A stretch of DNA of 64,000 nucleotides from Halorussus rarus (GTDB lineage Archaea > Halobacteriota > Halobacteria > Halobacteriales > Haladaptataceae): assembly GCF_003369835.1 (NCBI RefSeq), contig NZ_QPMJ01000001.1:744001-808000 (forward strand), in the 5' to 3' direction. Numbering within the stretch: position 1 is the stretch's first letter; each line of letters starts with the position of its first letter. This document shows, one piece after another, positions 58,810 through 64,000 of the stretch. The position numbers and the translations under genes were made by a program. The notes below the pieces were generated by a model, which was given only the letters and a program-made list of their open reading frames with translations, did no database searches and was not told the DNA's origin.

Positions 58810-60714
58810 ATGACTGACGACGAACTCATCTGGCGAATCGCGGGCGGTTCCGGAGACGGGATCGACTCGACGAGCCAGAACTTCGCCAAGGCGCTGATGC
58901 GGTCTGGCCTGAACGTCTTCACGCACCGTCACTACCCGTCGCGCATCCGCGGCGGTCACACGTACGTGGAGATCCGGGCCAAGGACGAGCCGGTAAAGTC
59001 CCGGGGAGACAACTACAACTTCCTGCTGGCGCTGGGCGACAGCTTCGCCCGGAACCCCCAGGAGGAGGCCTACTACGGCAACGAGGAGATCAAGCCGCTG
59101 TCGGAGAACTTAGACGAGCTCCGCGAGGGCGGCGTCATCGTCTACGACGCCGGACTGCTCGACACCGACGAGATTGAGGACTTCGACCAGCGCGCCGAGG
59201 AGAACGACTGGCACGTGTACGACCTCGACCTGCGCGGCCTCGCCAAGGAGCACGGGCGGGAGGTCATGCGCAACACCGCGGGCGTCGGCGCGACCGCGGC
59301 GCTGCTCGACATGGACCTCGAGCACATCGAGGGGCTGATGGAGGACGCGATGAGCGGCGACGTGCTCGAGGCCAACCTCCAGATCCTCGAGGAGGCGTAC
59401 GAGTCGGTGAAGGACGACTACGAGCACACCCACGACCTCCGCGCGCCGACCGGGAGCCACGACGAGGAGCAGGTCCTCGTCTCGGGCTCGCACGGCATCT
59501 CGTACGGCGCGCTCGACGAGGGCTGCCGGTTCATCTCGGGCTACCCGATGACCCCGTGGACCGACGTGTTCACCATCATGACCCAGCATCTGCCGGAGAT
59601 GGGCGGCATCTCCGAGCAGGTCGAGGACGAGATCGCCGCGGCGTCGCTGGCGATCGGCGCGAGCCACGCCGGCGCGAAGGCGATGTCCGGATCGTCGGGC
59701 GGCGGGTTCGCGCTGATGTCCGAACCGCTCGGCCTCGCTGAAATCACCGAGACGCCCATCGTGCTGGTCGAGGCGATGCGGGCCGGCCCCTCGACCGGGA
59801 TGCCGACCAAGCCCGAGCAGGGCGACCTCGAGCACGTCCTCTACACGAGCCAGGGCGACTCGAACCGCGTCGTGTTCGCGCCGGGCGACCCCGCGGAGTG
59901 CTACGAGCAGACCCGCAAGGCGTTCGAGATCGCGTACAACTACCAGATTCCGGCCATCGTCCTCTACGACCAGAAGCTGTCGGGCGGCCACCAGACCGTG
60001 CCCGAGGGCGTGTTCGACGAGGAGCCCAACCCCGACCTCGGCAGCGTCGTGACCGAGCAGGACCTCGAGGACGCGGTCCAGGAGGCCGGCCGGTTCAAGC
60101 GGTACATGTACGACGACGAGGAGGGCAGCGGCTTCGGCGGCGTCAGCCGCCGATCGCTCCCCGGCCAGAAGGGCGGGAACTTCCTCGCGTCGGGCAACGA
60201 GCACAACGAGGTCGGCCACATCAGCGAGGACCCCGACAACCGCACCATCCAGATGAACCGCCGGATGGCCAAGCTCGACGCCATCCGCGAGGACCTGGAC
60301 GAGAACTCGGACCATCAGCCCGTGTACGGCCCCGAAGACGCCGAGTACGGCATCCTCAGCTTCGGGTCGACCAAGGGCGTCATCGAGGAGGCGGTCGACC
60401 AGATAAACGAGTCGGGCCACTCGGTCAAGTCGATGAACGTCAGCGACATCATGCCGTTCCCCAAGGACGAAGTGACCGCGTTCCTCGAGGACGTCGACGA
60501 GGCGCTGGTCGTCGAGATGAACGCGTCGGCCCAGTTCCGCCGGCACGTCCAGGGCCAGCTCGGCCGCTTCGGCGAGAAGCTGTACAGCCTGCTCAAGTAC
60601 GACGGCAACCCCTTCGAGCCCGAGGAGGTCGTCTCCGGCTTCGAGAGCCGGCTCGGCGGGGAGGCCGACCTGAGCGAGTACAACGTCCGCATCGAGTCCG
60701 CGACGGGTGATTAA
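58810..60714 (+). CDS. porA: 2-oxoacid:ferredoxin oxidoreductase alpha subunit (pyruvate or 2-oxoglutarate)
   Basis: 634 residues. The gamma-like domain (GGSGDGIDSTSQNFAKALMRSGL, RGGHTYVEIR) is fused in front of the alpha domain (EQVEDEIAAASLAIGASHAGAKAMSGSSGGGFALMSE, GGPSTGMPTKPEQGD as AGPSTGMPTKPEQGD). Haloarchaea use two such enzymes, PorAB for pyruvate and KorAB for 2-oxoglutarate; length and partner favour Por, but substrate is not decidable here. It oxidises the acid with CoA and reduces ferredoxin. Confidence 0.88.
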   Translation: MTDDELIWRIAGGSGDGIDSTSQNFAKALMRSGLNVFTHRHYPSRIRGGHTYVEIRAKDEPVKSRGDNYNFLLALGDSFARNPQEEAYYGNEEIKPLSENLDELREGGVIVYDAGLLDTDEIEDFDQRAEENDWHVYDLDLRGLAKEHGREVMRNTAGVGATAALLDMDLEHIEGLMEDAMSGDVLEANLQILEEAYESVKDDYEHTHDLRAPTGSHDEEQVLVSGSHGISYGALDEGCRFISGYPMTPWTDVFTIMTQHLPEMGGISEQVEDEIAAASLAIGASHAGAKAMSGSSGGGFALMSEPLGLAEITETPIVLVEAMRAGPSTGMPTKPEQGDLEHVLYTSQGDSNRVVFAPGDPAECYEQTRKAFEIAYNYQIPAIVLYDQKLSGGHQTVPEGVFDEEPNPDLGSVVTEQDLEDAVQEAGRFKRYMYDDEEGSGFGGVSRRSLPGQKGGNFLASGNEHNEVGHISEDPDNRTIQMNRRMAKLDAIREDLDENSDHQPVYGPEDAEYGILSFGSTKGVIEEAVDQINESGHSVKSMNVSDIMPFPKDEVTAFLEDVDEALVVEMNASAQFRRHVQGQLGRFGEKLYSLLKYDGNPFEPEEVVSGFESRLGGEADLSEYNVRIESATGD

Positions 60715-60715
60715 C

Positions 60716-61651
60716 ATGAGTGCATTCAACGCAATCGGCGAGGAGCGCGAGATCGACAGAGACGAGTTCACCCCGGAGATCGAGCCCCAGGCGACGTGGT
60801 GTCCGGGCTGCGGCGACTTCGGCGTCCTGAAGGCGCTGAAGCAGGCGATGCCCGAGGTCGGCCGCACCCCCGAGGAGACCCTGCTGGTCACGGGAATCGG
60901 CTGTTCCGGAAAGCTCTCGAGCTACTTCCGGAGCTACGGCTTCCACTCCATCCACGGCCGGTCGCTCCCCGTGGCCCGCGCGGCGAAGCTCGCCAACCCC
61001 GACCTCGAGGTCATCGCGGCGGGCGGCGACGGCGACGGCTACGGCATCGGCGGGAACCACTTCATGCACACCGCCCGCGAGAACCACGACATGACCTACA
61101 TCGTCTTCGACAACGAGATCTTCGGGCTCACGAAGGGCCAGACGTCCCCGACCAGCCCGAAGGGCCACAAGTCGAAGACCCAGCCCCACGGTAGCGCAAA
61201 GCAGCCGATCCGGCCGCTGTCGCTCGCGCTGACCTCCGGGGCGTCGTACGTCGCTCGGACCGCGGCGGTCAACCCCAACCAGGCCAAGGAGATCCTGGCG
61301 GAGGCGATGGAGCACGACGGGTTCGCCCACGTCGACTTCCTGACCCAGTGTCCGACCTGGAACAAGGACGCCAAGCAGTACGTCCCGTACATCGACGTGC
61401 AGGACAGCGACGACTACGACTTCGACATCACCGACCGCGGCGAGGCGTCGGAGATGATGCAGGAGGCCGAGGACGCCCTCTACGAGGGCACCGTACTCAC
61501 CGGCCGGTTCTACCGCGACGCCGACCGTCCGTCCTACCAGGAGGAGAAGCAGGCCACGGGCGACATGCCCGAGGAACCGCTGGCCGAGCGGTACTTCGAC
61601 GAGGACTACGAGTGGGAGCGCAGCTACGACCTGCTCGAGCGCCACAAGTAA
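60716..61651 (+). CDS. porB: 2-oxoacid:ferredoxin oxidoreductase beta subunit
   Basis: 311 residues from ATG 60716 (MSAFNAIGEEREIDRDEFT). Thiamine and cluster-binding stretches: TWCPGCGDFGVLKAL, GIGCSGKL, AAGGDGDGYGIGGNHF, and FDNEIFGLTKGQTSPTS. Start follows the alpha stop by 1 nt, so the two are co-translated. The Cys positions of CPGCG and IGCSG bind the iron-sulfur cluster. Confidence 0.93.
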   Translation: MSAFNAIGEEREIDRDEFTPEIEPQATWCPGCGDFGVLKALKQAMPEVGRTPEETLLVTGIGCSGKLSSYFRSYGFHSIHGRSLPVARAAKLANPDLEVIAAGGDGDGYGIGGNHFMHTARENHDMTYIVFDNEIFGLTKGQTSPTSPKGHKSKTQPHGSAKQPIRPLSLALTSGASYVARTAAVNPNQAKEILAEAMEHDGFAHVDFLTQCPTWNKDAKQYVPYIDVQDSDDYDFDITDRGEASEMMQEAEDALYEGTVLTGRFYRDADRPSYQEEKQATGDMPEEPLAERYFDEDYEWERSYDLLERHK

Positions 61652-61764
61652 GCCGCGCTCGTGGTTCGGCCCCGCCGCTTTCTTCGTATTTTATCCCGTC
61701 AGCGACTGCGTCACTCGTCGCGGACTGCGAGAGAGCTCTGTTCGCTTCGACAGCTTCCCTTCTC

Positions 61765-62037
61765 TTAGCCGTCTTCCCCGCCACTCTCTCCATCTCCGCC
61801 TTCCTCGCCGCCCAAACTACCTTCCTCTCCGCCACCGCCAATCGCACCTTCCTCACCGCCTTCTTCTCCGCCGCTTTCGCCACCCTCCTCCCCGCTGCCT
61901 TCTTCCCCGCCGTTCTCTCCGCCCTCCTCGCCACCGCCTTCTTCACCGCCACCGCCGGGCATCCCGCAGCCGGCGAGTACGGCGACGGCTCCGGCGAGCG
62001 AGAGTCGAACGAATCGTCGTCGCGAGCGTCGGACCAT
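61765..62037 (-). CDS. Gly/Glu-rich lipoprotein
   Basis: 90 residues from ATG at 62037: MVRRSRRRFVRLSLAGAVAV then LAGC. This is a Tat-type signal (RRRFV) with a lipobox LAGC, so the protein is exported and lipid-anchored. The remaining 65 residues are a low-complexity run of GGEEG-type repeats with Ser/Asn. The longer frame upstream reaches into the next gene's region and is not supported. Function unknown; such anionic tails occur on haloarchaeal surface proteins. Divergent from the Lrp regulator gene. Confidence 0.6.
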   Translation of the reverse strand: MVRRSRRRFVRLSLAGAVAVLAGCGMPGGGGEEGGGEEGGENGGEEGSGEEGGESGGEEGGEEGAIGGGGEEGSLGGEEGGDGESGGEDG

Positions 62038-62229
62038 ACCGCGCGAACGCCCCCGACTTCCGAAAAGGGAGGGTACCGTTCCGGCCCGACGGCTGCCACC
62101 GTTCCGCCGCGTTCGTCCGGTTGCGGTCGGTGGGTCCGCGCAACGACTCGTTCCCGTTCGACGGACCGGAGTAAGCTCGACGCAACTCGGCCGAACGCGC
62201 GTTCGGTCGGAACGCAAACCGTTTTCCCA

Positions 62230-62258
62230 TTCGGAAGGTATTTTTTCCCGTATCCGAA
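62230..62258 (+). promoter_or_regulatory. Inverted repeat before the Lrp-type regulator
   Basis: TTCGGA (62230-62235) and TCCGAA (62253-62258) form a 6-bp palindrome with a 17-nt T-rich spacer, ending 11 nt before the ATG at 62270. The position overlaps the probable core promoter (GTATTTTTTC), so it may be an autoregulatory operator. Confidence 0.4.
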
Positions 62259-62269
62259 ATACACTGGTA

Positions 62270-62698
62270 ATGAGCACGCAGTCCACGGAGGACCGGATTC
62301 TATCGGTCCTCGAAGAGGACGCTCAGGCGTCCTACGCCGAGATAGCGGAACGGGCGAACGTCTCGAAGCCCACGGTCCGCAAGTACATCGAAAAGCTCGA
62401 AGACGAGGGGGTCATCGTGGGGTACTCCGCCGAGATCGACCCGAAGAAGCTCTCCAGCAAGTCCATCGCGATGGTCGGCATCGAGGTCGCCAGCGAGGAG
62501 TACGTCGACGCGACCCGCGAACTCAAGGAGCTCGACGAGGTCGAGACCCTCTACTCCTCGTCGGGCGACCACATGCTCATGGCCGAGGTCCGGGCGGCGG
62601 ACGGCGACGCCGTCGGCGAGGTCATCAGCGAGAAGATCCTGAACGTCGAGGGCGTGACCGCGGCCCACCCGTCGTTCCTCCAGGAGCGTCTGAAGTAA
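62270..62698 (+). CDS. Lrp/AsnC family transcriptional regulator
   Basis: 142 residues. N-terminal winged helix-turn-helix (about 10-60; SYAEIAERANVSKPTVRKYIEKLEDEGVI) followed by an alpha/beta RAM ligand-binding domain (about 65-140; SIAMVGIEVASEEYVDATRELKELDEVETLYSSSGDHMLMAEVRAAD). Regulators of this family sense amino acids. The promoter inverted repeat suggests self-control; downstream targets are unknown. Confidence 0.9.
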   Translation: MSTQSTEDRILSVLEEDAQASYAEIAERANVSKPTVRKYIEKLEDEGVIVGYSAEIDPKKLSSKSIAMVGIEVASEEYVDATRELKELDEVETLYSSSGDHMLMAEVRAADGDAVGEVISEKILNVEGVTAAHPSFLQERLK

Positions 62699-62700
62699 GG

Positions 62701-62790
62701 GTCCTTTCGGAGGCCGTGAAGCCGGGGTTTCCTTCGCAGGGGTGGGGTTCCCTTCCCAGGGGCCGGGGTTATCTCCACAAGGGTCGGTGA
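62701..62790 (+). repeat. Three imperfect 20-nt units in the gap after the regulator
   Basis: Units start at about 62721, 62741 and 62761 (GCCGGGGTTTCCTTCGCAGG, GGTGGGGTTCCCTTCCCAGG, GGCCGGGGTTATCTCCACAA), sharing GGGGTT and a later C-C-T/A-C core. The gap to the next gene is 245 bp and I see no gene in it. Confidence 0.4.
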
Positions 62791-62943
62791 TTCCGGGGAT
62801 GCGGAATGTCTCGCCCAGCCAGGAAAGGTCCCACTACAGCTGTTAACGGTCGACGAGGAATCGACGTTCGAAGACGACGAGGACTGCGTCCGTCGGCATC
62901 GACGGTTCGGGATAACCGATAGCTACCGAATCCGATTCCGCTC

Positions 62944-64000
62944 TCAGTCCGCGGCCGAGAGCTCGACGCTCGCCAGCGCGCGCTGGATGCGCTCCGAGGC
63001 CTCGGCCAGCCGCTCGGCGCTGTTGGCGTACGACACCCGCAGGCACTCCTCGGCGTTCGTGCCGAAGTCGGGGCCGGGCGTCATCGCCACGCCCGCCTCC
63101 TCGAGGAAGAAGTCCGCGGCGTCGAAGGCGTCCCCGGGTAGATCGCTCACGTCGATGAGCAGGTAGTACGCGCCGCCGGGGGTGTACCCCATGCTCAGCC
63201 CCCAGTCCTCGACCTCGCTCACGAGGTAGTCCCGGCGCTCGCGGTAGGTGTCCCGGACCTCGTCGAGGAAGTCCGCACCCGATTCGAGCGCCGCGACGCC
63301 GCCGGACTGGACGAAGTTGGGCGCGCAGATGAGCGTGTTCTGCGCGATGCGGTTGACGTGACCGACGTACTCCGGCGGCGCGACCATCCAGCCGAGCCGC
63401 CACCCGGTCATCGCGAACCGCTTCGAGAAGCCGTCGAGCACGAAGGCGTCGTCGGTGTACTCCAGCACGGTGTGGTCCTCGCCCTCGTAGGTCAGCCCGT
63501 GGTACACCTCGTCGGAGACCACGGTGGCGTCGTTCTCGGCGGCCAGGTCGACCAGCTCCTCCAGCGTCGAGCCCTCGAGCACCGCGCCGGTCGGGTTTGC
63601 GGGCGAGTTGAGCAGCAGCGCCTCGGTCTCCGGGCCAAGGACGCGGTCGAACTCGCTCGCGCGCGGCCGGAACCCCTCGTCGGCCGACAGCGGGACCGTC
63701 GAGATGCGCCCGCCGGTCTGGCGGACGAAGTTGGGGTAGCAGGCGTAGTACGGGTCGGTCAGCACCACCTCGTCGCCGGGGTCGACCAGCGACGAGAACG
63801 CCAGCAGCAGCGCGGGCGACGACCCCGAGGTGACGACGATGCGCTCGGGGTCGACGTCAACGCCGTACCGCCGGTCGTAGTAGGCCGCGATGGCCCGCCG
63901 GAGCTCGGGCTTGCCCCGCGAGGAGGTGTAACCGGTCTCGCCTGCGCGGAGCGCTGCGACCGCTGCCTCGGTGACTGCCGCCGGAGTGTCGAAGTCGGGT
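62944..64000 (-). CDS. Class I/II pyridoxal-phosphate aminotransferase (partial, start beyond the window)
   Basis: C-terminal about 352 residues, open to the window edge. PLP site: S-K-R-F-A-M-T-G-W-R-L-G-W with the Schiff-base Lys, VSDEVYHGLTYEG (Asp and Tyr for PLP), and SPANPTGAVLE. A GTG at 63768 could be read as a start but lies mid-domain (the frame upstream reads SRGKPELRRAIAAYY and TSGSSPALLLAFSSL), so the true start is outside. Substrate (aspartate, alanine or aromatic amino acid) not determined. Confidence 0.93.
   Translation of the reverse strand, partial: PDFDTPAAVTEAAVAALRAGETGYTSSRGKPELRRAIAAYYDRRYGVDVDPERIVVTSGSSPALLLAFSSLVDPGDEVVLTDPYYACYPNFVRQTGGRISTVPLSADEGFRPRASEFDRVLGPETEALLLNSPANPTGAVLEGSTLEELVDLAAENDATVVSDEVYHGLTYEGEDHTVLEYTDDAFVLDGFSKRFAMTGWRLGWMVAPPEYVGHVNRIAQNTLICAPNFVQSGGVAALESGADFLDEVRDTYRERRDYLVSEVEDWGLSMGYTPGGAYYLLIDVSDLPGDAFDAADFFLEEAGVAMTPGPDFGTNAEECLRVSYANSAERLAEASERIQRALASVELSAAD

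Noticed and set aside
59110-60891. Minus-strand frame of 593 codons opposite the oxidoreductase alpha gene
   Set aside because: Composition (Val/Leu/Glu/His shadows) follows from the real gene's codons; no start context or motif.
61348-62790. Plus-strand frame running through the beta subunit, lipoprotein region and regulator
   Set aside because: It overlaps the oxidoreductase beta subunit and the Lrp gene in other frames and is Ser/Ala/Arg-rich without a domain.
1-64000. CRISPR arrays, rRNA genes, integrases or restriction systems
   Set aside because: No regularly spaced repeats of 25-40 nt, no rRNA-like stretches and no Cas, integrase or methylase-nuclease motifs were seen on either strand.

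Overview
The window is about 68% GC chromosomal DNA from a halophilic archaeon (class Halobacteria). The evidence is the acidic Asp/Glu-rich proteins in every gene, twin-arginine (Tat) signals on secreted proteins, halocyanin-type blue copper proteins, an archaeal ribosomal/RNA-polymerase cluster (S13-S4-S11-RpoD, tRNA-Leu, L18e-L13-S9-RpoN-RpoK-enolase-S2), and many archaeal TATA boxes lying only 25-30 nt before start codons, as expected for leaderless mRNAs. I cannot name the genus safely. All function calls come from motifs and remembered families; no database search was run, and DUF numbers quoted are from memory.

Layout. 1-4650: a branched-chain amino acid (Liv-type) ABC importer, from the end of its binding protein through two permeases and two ATPases, plus a thioredoxin-like gene. 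4780-10680: UspA protein, then terminal oxidase subunit I surrounded by small 'cox cluster' membrane proteins, including a 28-residue one. 10680-25850: mixed genes (Tat-exported beta-helix protein, DUF354 and GT2 glycosyltransferases, M42 peptidase, halocyanin, SRPBCC protein, NDH-2-like flavoprotein, phosphomevalonate decarboxylase, endonuclease III, a receiver-GAF/RecA-like signalling pair). 25930-31050: an operon for a split cytochrome b-Rieske complex with a second halocyanin and several small membrane proteins. 31100-36450: NAD-kinase-like protein, M28 peptidase, a lone 2-oxo-acid dehydrogenase E1 alpha, oxidase subunit III, methyltransferase. 36545-42920: oxidase subunit II, a CtaA-CtaB fusion for heme O/A synthesis, an ABC-2 exporter and a DUF420 (CtaM-like) protein. 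43350-44830: B12-binding subunit of methylmalonyl-CoA mutase and MeaB. 44948-51150: the translation/transcription cluster with two tRNAs. 51300-54190: MoaA, Mrp/NBP35 ATPase and small proteins. 54195-58600: a lower-GC island with two exported surface proteins. 58810-64000: pyruvate/2-oxoglutarate:ferredoxin oxidoreductase, a Gly/Glu-rich lipoprotein, an Lrp-type regulator and a truncated aminotransferase.

How it fits together. Much of the window is an aerobic respiratory chain: ferredoxin-dependent oxidoreductase and NDH-2-like enzyme at the input, a b6f-like split cytochrome b with Rieske protein, two membrane-anchored blue copper proteins as probable electron carriers, and an aa3-type oxidase whose subunits I, II and III lie in three separate places, each with its own accessory genes. 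The most unusual signals are a 144-bp perfectly identical tract shared by the two halocyanin genes (gene conversion or recent duplication), a pair of roughly 150-bp inverted repeats flanking the DUF420 gene, the low-GC two-gene surface-protein island with an internally duplicated module, and several unstudied small membrane proteins tied to the oxidase and bc-type operons. I did not find a clear defence system, CRISPR array, transposase or integrated virus.
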